Assembly: GCA_000181795.3 (NCBI GenBank)
Contig: CM012955.1
Span: 7,371,012 to 7,435,011 of the forward strand
Length of the DNA stretch: 64,000 nucleotides
Direction: 5' to 3'
From: Trichinella spiralis
Lineage: Eukaryota; Nematoda; Enoplea; Trichinellida; Trichinellidae
In this document: positions 26,967 through 38,991 of the stretch, piece by piece
Position numbering within the stretch: the stretch's first letter is position 1
Layout of the letters: every line of letters begins with the position of its first letter
The notes under the pieces: generated by a model
The model's input: the letters and a program-made list of their open reading frames with translations, nothing else
What the model was told of the DNA's origin: nothing
Database searches by the model: none
Program-made: the position numbers and the translations under genes

Positions 26967-29900
26967 GGTGAATGTGTTGTTTGTGTGCGCGCATGTGTGT
27001 GTGTATCTGTGACGTTGAAGCGCACTTTTTCTTTTTCTATTTTTATTTCACCATGTTAACCGACCGAAAGTTTCACAAAAAAATAATGGATCCTGTTTTT
27101 TTTTCTTCACATGGTTTATTTATCACTATCACTATTATTATAATTGTCATTTATCATCATCAATATATACACATATTATATTTTTTGTTGCACAACAAGA
27201 AAACTACTATTATTATTATTATTTTCATTTTTTTCTTCTCTCTATATTATTTATTATAATTGAATTCAGTTATTCGCTTGGTTTAAAGGAGAGAACAACT
27301 GTTTTTTTTCATTTTTAATAATTTTTTCAACAATGTTGTGTTCATTTTCGACATTTTACAGAGTGATTTTTTTTTCCATTTTTAATTCTGAGCATATATT
27401 ATTATTTGTATGCACAAAAAAATGATGTTGTTTTTGAAAACATATTTATTTATATATTCTTTATATGTATCTATATTTATATTCTTTTTTTTATTGAGAG
27501 ATTTCTATTGTAATCTCTTCGAGTTACGTTTCAGATAAAAATCAGCGTACAGAATTTCTGCGGATCTGATGTTTCTTCCATCTTTTAACTGAGGTTTCTG
27601 GAATGTTTCGTTTTCTTTTATTGTTTTTATTATTTTTAAATCTTTACCGTTTAGCCGTGTTCGTAATTCAGGCTTTCATTTTTGACATGCCTTTGAAAAG
27701 AAAAAAATTAAAATTATACATAATATGCAAAATTTTGCATTGTTAATTGTGTTTTTGTCACATTTAAACATTTATTGTTCCAGTTGAACATGCTATAATT
27801 CCATGCTACCGACTACGCCAGTCAATCCGTGCGTGTAAAAAACATTGAAACGTGAAAGAAAAGTTGATTATTAGAAATGAGATGTGTGTATGCTTTTTCT
27901 GTTGGACAAAAATTGAGAAAGAATTTGCAAAACATGCACCTAAAGTGAATAATATTTTTTCTTTTTTGTACTTTTGTCCTAGACAACAGTATGATTTAAA
28001 ACTGTGAAAACTGCTTACTGTTTGAAAAGATAATCAAGTAAGAAAGTAGTTGGTTATCGATGAAAAAAAAATTTTTTATTTTAAATTTTCCCATCGATTG
28101 TGATGCAGTATAATGTTGCAAAAAAATAATAATAATAAAACACTATAATAAACAAACTGTTGTTTGATTGTATATAAATAATTATTGTTGAAATTTTTCA
28201 ATATTGATCGATCAAATAACTAACCGGCTGACGACAATGAAGATTGATTGCAATTTGAGTTTCAATTTTTGAAATTTATTTTCAACAACCACATGGTGAA
28301 AAGAAGCCGATATATATATATATATATATGTATGATGCGTCTGCGTACTCAATTTTTGTTTTTCTGCTTTAAGCCAGTTGAAAATTCATTCCATTAGTAA
28401 TTAAAGTGAATTTTCTCGACATTATTCCATTTGAATTTTCAAACAACTGCTCAATTTCACCTCGAATTGCGAGTAAAATGAAAAAATTAACTGCTTTCCA
28501 TTAAAATTGACATAAAAAATGTCCCGATGAAAATTTCTTCCGCTCGTAAAAGAAAAAAAAAGTGAAAATTATCTCGTGAGAAAGCATCATTTATTTACAC
28601 GGGATATTTATTTTTCAACGTATAATATTAAAAATATACAAAGTGTGTGAAAATGAACATGAACATGAAAAGGGCGACGAGACATTTGATAGCCGACGGT
28701 AAAAGTGAAAAAGTACAAAACAGCCAAGAGATATTATATGTTTGGGGGGGGGGGGATTGTAATTTCAAATTGCCGCTCAATTATTACAAGTGAGTTGAAA
28801 TTTGTCGTCGAGTAATGGAAATTTCGAATAGAGGTAAATTTCAAAAAATATTCTGCTTATAATTTATGATAATTGTAGCAATAATGACAAGATGGTGAGG
28901 GTGAGAGGGAAGGAAAGGGAAGGGGAGAGAATTTTGTAAAGAAAATTTTACCCATAAAATTTGTTAGCGTAAAAGGGCGGGGTTCTTTTCTTTGCCGACA
29001 AAGGGTTTGACAAAAATGCGCATTTTGCAATATTTACACAGCAATTAAAGCATCAAAGCTGAACGGAGGAACGTTTCGGCTTGGTCCAGCTTTGTCCAAC
29101 GGTGACCGGTAGCTATGTTTGCTCTTTTTTGCCAAAACAAACAACCATTGATCTCCGGATTTCCCTTTATTCTCTCTATTTCTACCTCTAACCGGCAATC
29201 AAATGGAAGCAGATCAAAAAGCCTTGTACAACGGACGCTTGTTTATTGTACAGACAAACAATGCTAGATGTCTCTATAAAATTTGCAAATTGTAATTTTT
29301 CACAACTGGACAAATAAATATGCATATTGAAAGGATTATCAAAAAAGAAAAAGGAATTATACTTTTATTTAAAAAATATATTTTTTTCCAATTGTAATAA
29401 AAGAAATTTGTTTATTTATTTATAGAAAATTTATTGGATCATTTTGTTTGAAATGCATCTGTTGCTGTTGGTCAGCATCAGAATTGTTCACGAGTGAAAA
29501 GAAAAAAACATTTTCCCTCTATCACCAGTCAATGTGCTTTTCTATCAGTGAGTATGATATTTCATTAAATTTTTTATAATTATTTTTCAAAATAATTTTC
29601 ATAATCATCATTAGTTGTATTGTAATAGAATGCAAATGAAGTTCATGATTTCTTTTTCAATTTACTCTTCTATTCGATAATAATATCAATTAATTATTGA
29701 TGAATGTGAACATTTGTTTTTCAATAGAAATTAATAATTTATTTTATTTATAATATTAACATTTGACTTATCAATTCATGAATTTCTTTTTTTTCTTTTA
29801 TTTTGATAAACAAAATTTTACTTTTTTGAAATAGTGAATTCAATTAAAAAAATTAAATTCGAAATCGAATCGAAAATGCATTCAAATTATATAATTGTGA

Positions 29901-32900
29901 TGATTCACGCGAATTCTTAGATGAGGAAATTTTTTTTTTTGAAATATGAAAACAAACTGTTCACTATGTTTGTACACTAATGTCAAAAATTATCGGAAAG
30001 AAAAACCGATCGACGATCAATTTTAATGATCAACAGGAAAAAAAACAACAAAAAGGAATTCATAAATTAAATATTTGATACAATTCTATTCTATTTTATT
30101 CCAGATGTTGTTGTACTTTTGCGTTCGTACTGACAATAATACGTTATAAGGAGCAGGAGATTCAGTTGCATATGGAAAAATATTTTAATATATTAATAAT
30201 TTCAATTTTTTTCAGAATATACAATTTGATATTTATATATGTTTATATGGTATGAAATTATTGTGGCCTAATTTAATTGATAATCAATTAATTCTACAAA
30301 GTTAAATCAAAACAGTAATAATAAATGTAAGATTATATGACGAATGATGAATGTTTGAATGGCTGTTTTCCTACCATCCGATTAGTAATTAATTAAAATT
30401 TCAATTGAAATTCAACCGACAAAATGCATCAATTTCTTCTTCACCGGGTAAATGAATGGGAATTTCCCATTTTTTTATTTTCAAAATGAAGAAAAGTTTT
30501 TCTTTTTTTTATTTCTTTGTATCCCAATTTGAAAAATTTATTTTTTCAGCCGTCGTGTTTGATGAGAAAAAAAATTTTCCCATCTTGAATAACATTCAAA
30601 CCAACGCACAGTCAGTTCAGTTCAGTTCAGTTGAACTGAAATGTTCAATTGAAAAAAAAAATCAATATTTCAATATCGATGGCATCCCAAGCTCACAGTG
30701 CATTTTTTGAAAAAATTATTTTTTGACAAACGTAATTTTGAAGTGGAATATTTGTATTAATTTTTTCGTAAATTCTTGGTCTTTTTTCATCAAAATAGTA
30801 TTTATTAGTATTAAACTATTTGTCCAGTGAACGTGTTTCTTTGTCTGTATATTCACTCCAAAGAGTATGTAGATGTAGATGTGTCAGACAGTGCAATCGA
30901 TTCAGAGATTTCCGTGAGATGATGATGATTAAAAAATTTTAATAATAATAAACAAGATAAATGACAATAAAAAAGGTTGAAAAAATGGAAATTATCCATT
31001 AATTAATTAGCATATTGGTTTAAAGAAATTATGCCAGTCGACAGCTATCCGCTTGTGTTGTCGGCCGCTGTGAAATATTGATCAGCTTGCGTAATAGTTT
31101 GTAGATGAAGTTCGAGGATGGAAGAAGTATTGGTTTTAGTCGAATGTTAACGAATGAAAAACTCTGACAACTTTCGATCCATTCGTCTTGACAACCGCAG
31201 CATAAGCGCACGAACAAAATTCTATGATCTATAATAAATAATACGTTGCGCAATCGTCGTACCAACTTGCCGCATTTTTATTCAACTGAGCAACTGTTAT
31301 TCGCATTTGCATATTCAACAACAACAAACAAAATAAGAAAACATTTAAATTTTTGGAATCGTTAATTTTGCACATTTCAACGATGCAAAATGTTGGATTA
31401 CCGCAAAATGATTTATTTATTTGTTCAATAGAAGAAAAAGAAGCCATTAGCAGCAGCTTTTCGCAAGTAATGTAAGAAATTTTTCCTTCTTCAGTTGTAC
31501 AGTAAGCTGTTTGCAATTTGTACAAGTAGTTGAGTTATTTTCTTTATCCATATCATTTCATCAAAGCTTATTGTACAAATGATGAAATCTTACACGATAT
31601 CCGACTCATCGAGGAGTTGTTTTCCTTTTTTACCATGGATCTTATTCGTAATTTTATATAATTTCTTTCTCTTACCATTCGCAGCTCATCAATCAATTTA
31701 AATTATTTCAAAAATTTCCATTTCTACTTTAATAATTATCATTTTTTAAAAGCAAAAAAAAGAATAAAACAATTATATGCGTATGTTGGTGGAAAATTTT
31801 TCATTTCAAACATTTTTATGCTATATGTATTTATATTATCGATCGATCAGTCAGTCAGTCAAATGATGAAATGGATAAATTTACATGTTTGTTAATTTCA
31901 AAAAATTAATATCAATCAAATTATATACATATATGAAAATATTATCTGGATGTGTTAATTTTGACTTTCTTTTTTTATTTTGAAATTCAACTTTTCCAAA
32001 CGCGCATACTGACTTAATGATGCGTGAGAAAATGCTCAATACAAGAAGTTGAGCGTATTGATTTTAGCTTCAACCGAGCAAAATATCGATTATTTCAAGA
32101 AGTGAAATGTTTTAAACTTGCATTACAACTTACAGCACGGTCAGTTTTCCTGTAATTGACGCGTTCGACTTGGATAACTTGTGAAGCGTTGGATAACATG
32201 TTGGCTTGATTGCATTTGAAATTTTTGTCAACAACTGTATGCAAATTTGAGAAAAAAAAATTTTTTTTTCAACAGTTCAAATTGTGCATATCGCTTACAT
32301 GAAAAAGTTCGTATTAAATTTAAATTTTTTCCAATTTCAAATTTTTGCAAGTAACAATTGTTCTTGTTGTACATGTTGTTTTGAATAATTGATGATGATC
32401 ATTTTATTTACGAGTGTCATTTGTTTTTTTTTTGCAAACTTAGCATTTCGAAGAAGCGGCATATTGCATTTAGCCTTTGCCACAGAGAGAAGAACGAAAA
32501 TTTTCATTTGCAACAGTGGACAAAATTTTATTTGCGTTCTTGGCTCAACTGTGTTCAGTTTGCAGCAGTAGCATTTCTTTGAATTTGCTCGAAAGCAGAG
32601 CCGTTTGCAAAATATTCAACTTCAACTGTTGCCGCTGGTCGGCGTTAGCGGCAAAAATTTAGCATCGTATATTCGTTCGTATATTACATACATATATATA
32701 TATATAATATATATAAGAGCAATTTTCTTAGATAGTGTTCATTTTTGAAATTTTATTGCCGCATATGTAACTTTTGGAACCGTATTGGAAAAAGAAAAAT
32801 GAAGAGAAAAGATGGGAAGAGAGAGAGAGACATGGGTCGTCTCAGTTGAAGCTGTATTATTAATAATAATAATAATTATTATTATTATTATAGCACGCTC

Positions 32901-33506
32901 GTTTTTTATTTTTATAAGTTTTATTTCTTTTGGCGTTGGTTATTTCATTTTTTCTTTTTGTCAGCATTACTATTGACATGAATAATATTGTCCAAATGCA
33001 TATTATGCACAAATTATTATTATAGTTTTAATATTTTTTAATATTTCATACAGAGGCATGAGATTATTTTTCATTATTTTAAAATTTTGCTTGTTGATCA
33101 AAAACTTTGTCATCGTGATAAAATAATTTTTGTTTTCATTATTATTTTTCAAATATCTTTTCTCTTTTCCATTCCATGCCCCTCAGCAAATTCTGATTAG
33201 CTTTTCAGCACCGTCATAATCGTTGCGATTGGCTAGCACAAGCGCGGCGCTAGAACGTTTGTTTACCAAATGAAAGAACGCTATAGGCAGCTGTTATTCA
33301 GTCGAACGAGGCGGTTGTGTCAAATCTGCAATTCAGCTTTACCTTACCGTTGGTCGTTGTTATATATGTATATATATATCCTTCATTTTTTTCTGCATAT
33401 CCAAAAGTTTATTCTTTTTTTTATTTTGCGCGGTTACGTTCTATACCGATTTGTGTTTATTGAAAATCTGAAAATCTTTTATCCATTTCTAAAAATTTTT
33501 CAGTTA
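26967..33506. other. Long intergenic region, one weak gene candidate
   Basis: AT-rich spacer between the mec-8-like gene and the EGF/PPxY gene. The start, with TG/CG alternation near 26980-27003, is probably the mec-8 3' untranslated region. It also holds a run of 12 G at 28744-28755, a purine-rich stretch at about 28888-28935 and TA-rich microsatellites near 28312-28329 and 32692-32715. One weak small-gene candidate on the minus strand, 31029-31447, is listed separately. Confidence 0.5.
31029..31447 (-). CDS. Possible small secreted cysteine-containing protein (weak)
   Basis: This patch is noticeably less AT-rich than the spacer around it. Reading from the ATG at 31447 or 31375, with a 38-base intron (31229-31266, GTTGGT...TATTATAG), the phases agree and the frame ends at 31029, giving about 100-125 residues. 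From the inner ATG the product begins with a hydrophobic stretch (NVFLFCLLLLNMQ) that could be a signal peptide, followed by CCGCQDEWIESC and a basic C-terminal part. I do not recognise a family. The intron would be unusually short, and without splicing the frame stops earlier, so this may be chance. Confidence 0.2.
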
Positions 33507-34217
33507 ATGAACACTTCGACTGTGTTGCTGCTACTATTTGGTAGCTTGTTTGCTTTGGGCAACGGTGCTTTGCCGAATATCACTTGTTGCAATGGAGGTG
33601 TGCCGTACGTGGATTTGCACGTCTGGCCTGTTGATGGGAATCGTTTCGAAGAAGTTGCCGATGGAACCGAATGTCGACGATTTTTTTTGCAAATTTCCGA
33701 CTCGCTGTTGGTCAAATTTGTCGAAAACGGTGGTACGTTGACATGCAAATGTCCGAGAGATTATTATGGAACCAAATGTACGTTGAATCGTCAAGCTCAA
33801 ACTTGGGGTGGTGGCGATGGTCAGAGTTTCAAAATGTTTCTACTTTTGGCCGTAATTCCGCTCACATTTGCTCTGGTCGCTGCCGTTGGAGGCTTTTTCT
33901 GCAAAATGTGCTGTTGCCAAATTGTCGGCGTCGAATGCTTGAATTTCAAATGGGTTCCCAAACGAGCAAAAGACCACAACAACAATACCTTCGACAGTGG
34001 TGAAATCGACTATCCATTTTCTTCTGTTCGACGACCGCCCATTGTCACTGCACCGAATCTGTACGTTGTCAACAATGATCGAGATCAAACTGATGCTGCT
34101 CCTCCAGCTATTTATGAAGATCCTTATGATCACGGACCGCCACCAGCTTACGAAGCTGTCATTCGTCAAGCTTACTTGCAACCGCCTCCACAATTTTCTA
34201 CCATCGAGAAAAAATAG
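33507..34217 (+). CDS. Single-pass membrane protein with EGF-like ectodomain and PPxY motifs
   Basis: A single exon encodes 236 residues. I chose the ATG at 33507 because TTTTTCAG ends three bases before it, as for a trans-splice acceptor, and a clean signal peptide follows (MNTSTVLLLLFGSLFALGNG). The open frame extends upstream to 33270 but is low in quality there. The ectodomain has CCNGG and closes with TCKCPRDYYGTKC, the end of an EGF-like module with a long inner loop. A transmembrane helix near residues 110-135 (FLLLAVIPLTFALVAAVGGF) is followed by a cysteine cluster (CKMCCC) that could be palmitoylated. The cytosolic tail has PPAIYEDPYD and PPPAYEAV; the second is a PPxY motif that binds WW domains, for instance in Nedd4-type ubiquitin ligases. 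Shisa-like and commissureless-type adaptors share this layout, but I cannot assign a family. Confidence 0.8.
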   Translation: MNTSTVLLLLFGSLFALGNGALPNITCCNGGVPYVDLHVWPVDGNRFEEVADGTECRRFFLQISDSLLVKFVENGGTLTCKCPRDYYGTKCTLNRQAQTWGGGDGQSFKMFLLLAVIPLTFALVAAVGGFFCKMCCCQIVGVECLNFKWVPKRAKDHNNNTFDSGEIDYPFSSVRRPPIVTAPNLYVVNNDRDQTDAAPPAIYEDPYDHGPPPAYEAVIRQAYLQPPPQFSTIEKK

Positions 34218-35639
34218 CTAACTAATTGGCTGGCGAGAAGAAAAAAAAATATCTGAACCAGTGCCGGTGTGCTTTGCGGTTTTTACAAAATAGCCTTCAT
34301 AAATAATCATCTATCTTCTCTTATATATGCATATATATATATATACAAATGTTTTTATATTCTTCTTCTTTTACTCAATTTAATTAATTTACCTATCCAT
34401 TTCAATTCAATTCGTATATAATGTATATATATTCATCTCTTTCTATGTCAACTGCTATTTATTTGGTGCTTCTCTCAACATCGGCTACACAGATATAAAC
34501 AATGTATGCTTTTTGAAGGGTCAAGTAAAGGTTCATTAAATTGAAATTGCTATTTTTTAAAATTGGAAAAAAAACAGGATACTTTTCGTAAAATTTTCCA
34601 AATATTTGTTGCATATTTTTTTGTTTTTTTCACCAATACCATGTACACAAACACAATCACATGCATGTGTTCTTGTATTGTGGTGAAATTGGAAGAAATT
34701 TTTCGTGGAAAAGGAGAAAACGAATAAACCACAATAAGATGGTCACTGTTTACCGTTGGAAAAGATAATAATAGCGCAAATTTGAAATTCAAATTATTTT
34801 TTTCGCCCAAAGGCAATTTGCACGTGTTGAAAAATTTCGAAAACACGCAAGCGGAAATGAAATCAGCAACGTCAGCTAACGTGTCGTACCGGCAAAAGTT
34901 CAACTGCTGAAACAATAATCCTGACATTTGCATGTTCGGATGGTTAATTTATCGCCAAAGCAGTTGTTGTTTTTCATCTCCAATCCGTGACATTTAAAAC
35001 TTTTTCAAATTTGATTATTCCAAAAGCCGCTTGCAAGAATGGCCGTGGGAACAAATCATGTGACATCATTGCAAATTAATTCATCCTGCCATGCTGAAAT
35101 GAAGAGAAAGTGGGAAAATGTGTTTCTTCTTCTATTTGTTCTCTTTGCAATGCAATAGTTGAAAATAAATTTTTTTTTCACATTGTAAAATTTTAATAAT
35201 CAACTTTTGACATTAACAGAAAATTACTATTCTTTTTCACCAAATCAAACATTTTACTCAAAAAACAAAACAATATCTTCATCTAAATATTTCTATACAT
35301 GTTAATTGACATTTTCCATTAGTTGGTGGTGTTCATTATTCAAATGATCATATTGTACTTTATTTTTCACGCTACTTACTACAGTAAGTAAGTATTACAA
35401 TAATTGTAAATTAAAAAAGATACTTTCTTTTGTTGAATGGAAAAAATGTTTTATTTTTAAATTTTCAATTCATCATTCTTCGTTTCAACAAATCAGAATA
35501 TATTTATTTTGTTGTAAAAAAAATTCAGCTCATCGAAAAACAAATACAAATAACAAATATAATAATAACAAAATATGTTCTATTTGATTTTTGTACTATA
35601 TGAATTATGATCGAAGATAAAATGGAAACTTTCGCTATT
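34218..35639. other. Intergenic region between converging genes
   Basis: AT-rich spacer between the 3' ends of the EGF/PPxY gene (+) and the SLC35F-type gene (-), so it should hold both 3' untranslated regions. A TA dinucleotide run lies near 34332-34344. The 127-codon minus-strand frame at 34550-34933 has no recognisable domain and I do not support it as a gene. Confidence 0.5.
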
Positions 35640-36934
35640 TTAAAAATGTTCAACAAAATTTTCATCCGTAGAACGTGCTGCTGCATTCTGTTGCTGCTTG
35701 AAGTCGACGGCCGGTAATAGGCCCCCCTTTTGGCCGGATGACTCGACCGGACGTACGTTGCGTACAAGCACGGCTCCGTGGACGGGACAAATTTTCATCG
35801 CATAATCGCCCGGATAATTGTTCACTTCATCTTGCTGAATTTTGCTGATCTTCTTCTTTTCCTTGTGATTTCGTTCGGCCGCTTCTTGCCGTCGTTGTTG
35901 CTGCCCTTCGCCATGCACATCGGCCGACGGTCGACGTCTCGGCCAACAGGGCAGTGCTTTGCTACGCTTTTCGGTCTGTTTCACCGAATAGACGATCGTC
36001 CCAATGACGACAAGTAGGAAAGACAAGACGAAAAGTATGTGAAACTGAAAACAGCTTGTGTATTGAAAAAATTTAAATTTTCCCCCCAATCACAACAATC
36101 GTCCATTTACCGGATGCTTGAAGACAAAATAGCTGACAAGAACGGCATAAAAGTCGGCCGTCAACGTGGACAAATTGAACATTATAGCGCTGGAACGTTT
36201 TATAACCACGCAAACCATCGAATAAAATACAAACATGGAAACGGCAAATGCGACCAAAAGTAAAACTAAACACCAAAATAAAAAAAACATGAGCAGTTGA
36301 ACAAGAAGAAAAAAAATATCCTCTGAACAACAACTACTCACTCATTTCATACTGATGCCACGAAGCGGTTCCTAAATTTGCATTTTCTAAAATTGCCCTA
36401 CAAATACGAACAATCTTTGTTCAAATTCCATTCGTAAATATCGATCATTTTAATTTTCATCATTATCAAAAAGTAAACAAACCCAACCGCGCCGTGTTAA
36501 TGTCTTTTTCTCAAAACGTAATTCTTAGTACTGTTATACGCTGGAAAATGGCATCAATATTATTTGGCACGAATTTGAAAATTTTTCGATTAACACTTGA
36601 AAATTGTTCAAATGGATGTCGGCCAGAATTGATGAAAAATAAAATCCCAATAGCACCCTTTTTCTTTTCAACGAACGCATTTTCCCATTTCATTGATCTC
36701 GAGCAGCAGCAAAAAGCACCGATTTCTTCCCTCTTCATGCCGAGGTCAATTTGAGGAATGCAAATTCTTTTGAAATGTTCTCAGCAACATGAAATTCGAC
36801 TAGAAGAAATTTCCGATTAAATATCACATGATCCATGCATCCAGGTGTGCCGTTTTGCGAAATTCATTTTCAACTGCGTCGCACGACTGAGTAACAACAG
36901 CGCATCGGATCTACCAATATATACACTTCTAATA

Positions 36935-36969
<35 letters not shown>

Positions 36970-38386
36970 TTGATAATGCCCCAATATTATTGCTTATTAG
37001 TAAACAACTGCACAATGAACTAGCTAATTAAGTGAATATATGTTGAAAAATATTCGACAAAAAGTTCAAACGATCATTTGTGAAACAATTTTCAAAACTG
37101 GATCTATCATCATCATCATCAAATTGGATCAACGTATCAAACAACAACAACAATAACATTATGGAATAAATTATACAAATTAGTTGGATGAAATATAATT
37201 AACTAGTTTTAACAACATGTATAATGAATGTATTCAACTTTTCAAAAATTACTACACTACAAAAAAAAAATTTAATAAACTACCATTAGAATACTTACAA
37301 TTGAATCCCTGAAATGAAGCTGCCAAATATTCCAATCATTGCCAAATATTCGGTACGAGAATGATTTTGCAAAAGCCATTCTTGAACAACGTTACTTATG
37401 CCGTACATGGTTGCACCGCACAAGCAAAGAATATCACCCAACAGTCGATTGGATCCTATAAAAATGCAAAAGTCAATCATAAATCATAATAAAACATTCT
37501 TTCAATATTTGAACTGGAAATTTGAAACGACAAATGATAAATGTAAAATATTGTATCACTTTTACCAACTGGAAATGGTAAATTTCGATCGATCATTTTT
37601 CTGTTGAATAATTTTGCAAATTTGTCAAATAAGTACATAAATACATGAAAATTAATTTACCATCATCAAGCTGATGACCAATTTGAATATCACCCCATAC
37701 TAAGCTGCCAACACCCATCAGGCAAATGGATACGCCCACAATGTGGATGATCAAATAGCGAACTTTCAAAAAAAGAAACGAAAGAATCAAAACGACAGGT
37801 ATGGTAAAGCAGTCTAAAAGCTGAAAATACAGATGCATATTAAATTAAGAAACAGAAGAAAGGTGGAAAAAATGAAATGGAACTTGCCTGAACGCTCGCC
37901 AGACTTGTATAACTGTATGCTTTGACCATCAAAAATGTTGCTTCAACGTCGATAAAAGCCAAAATGAAATATCTCCAACCTCGACTGCGAAATACTTCAA
38001 CGAGATTCGCGTCGGACGATTGAAAAGCAAGTATCGAGCCGTATACAAGAGCGAGAAAAAAATAAGTTGAGAAACTTTGAGCTGAAACAATCAATGAAAT
38101 GGAAAAAATGTCAAATGGCAAGAAACACCAACAACATCACTAACCTGTAGGAGCATGAAAATGGAAATAGTCACTCAAATATTGACTAGTGACAGCTGAA
38201 ATGCATAAACAGATGGATAAAATCTGACCCATGAACAAAGATTTTGCCATATATCTAGAACAAGTGAATATGATGGTGAGTTACCATTTCGGATTTACAG
38301 AAAACAACAAACTTGCAACGGCTTCCTTCACAACAAGGGCTACAGTCAAAACCGTCATCGTCATCGATTGGAACCGCATCATTCAT
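35640..38386 (-). CDS. SLC35F1/F2-type multi-pass solute transporter
   Basis: Eight exons read leftward: 38313-38386, 38145-38254, 37888-38081, 37661-37820, 37299-37455, 36342-36397, 36111-36265 and 35640-36044. All phases agree and give 436 residues. The order of motifs follows human SLC35F1/F2: AVTSQYLSDYF, DVEATFLMVKAYSYTSLASVQ, LLDCFTIPVVLILSF, RYLIIHIVGVSICLMGVG, LGDILCLCGATMYGISNVVQE, YLAMIGIFGSFISGIQL and NLSTLTADFYAVLVSYF. Ten membrane helices of the drug/metabolite transporter fold are expected. Human SLC35F2 imports queuosine and the drug YM155; that function cannot be assumed here. The C-terminal tail, about 105 residues after the last helix, is long, basic and Gln-rich. The intron after SVQ uses a GC donor (CAG|GCAAGT). 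A CTG repeat lies in the intron between exons 5 and 6. Confidence 0.93.
36937..36966. repeat. (CTG)10 microsatellite in an SLC35F-type intron
   Basis: Ten uninterrupted CTG units on the plus strand, so CAG units on the transcribed strand, lie inside the intron between 36397 and 37299. It is the longest pure trinucleotide run I noticed in the window. Confidence 0.9.
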
Positions 38387-38986
38387 TTTACAGCGGTTAC
38401 TTTTTGTTAAAATCGTTTTCTCAAATTCTACTACAACAAGAAGAAAAGCTCATCTTTTAAACTGTTGGCCAATCAACCAATGCCAATCAAATTTCCTCAA
38501 AATATGTACAGTTCATAACTGTGATTTATAAAATGCAACGAAATAATAAATTAATGAAAGTAAAAGTTAATTTTGAAACTAATACAGCGCATCCTAGTAA
38601 TCTACAAAGCAAACAAGTAAAAATGCTGAGTGAATAAAACCTGACATACAGTAATTTTTTGAGCAATCAAGTATAATTTTGTTTTAATTTTTTAATGTTA
38701 TCAAAATGATTTCATGTTTGCAATTGTAAATTTAAAATTTAACTTGAAAATAAGTTCCAATAGTAAAAACGTATTTTGCTGAATCAGTACTTTTTTCTTG
38801 ATATATGGCGAGTAGTTTTAAAATTGCTTATTATAAATGCGACTCTTACATAAATTTGTTCGTTTCTAGTCGAGATGATTTATTACGCCAACAACAACAT
38901 TCTTTCAAACTAGCCATTGAATGTAATTACGCTGATAAAAATTTGTACCCAAGCAAATTGAAACAATCATACCATGTGTATTCTTT
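38387..38986. other. Spacer upstream of the SLC35F-type gene
   Basis: This 600-base AT-rich stretch lies between the SLC35F-type start and the BEL/Pao insertion, and probably contains the promoter of the former. I see no coding region. Confidence 0.5.
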
Positions 38987-38991
38987 TCTAT

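Noticed and set aside
33270-33506. Upstream extension of the EGF/PPxY open frame
   Set aside because: The extension is Phe/Ile/Tyr-rich without a signal peptide, and TTTTTCAG sits just before the ATG at 33507, which gives a clean signal sequence.
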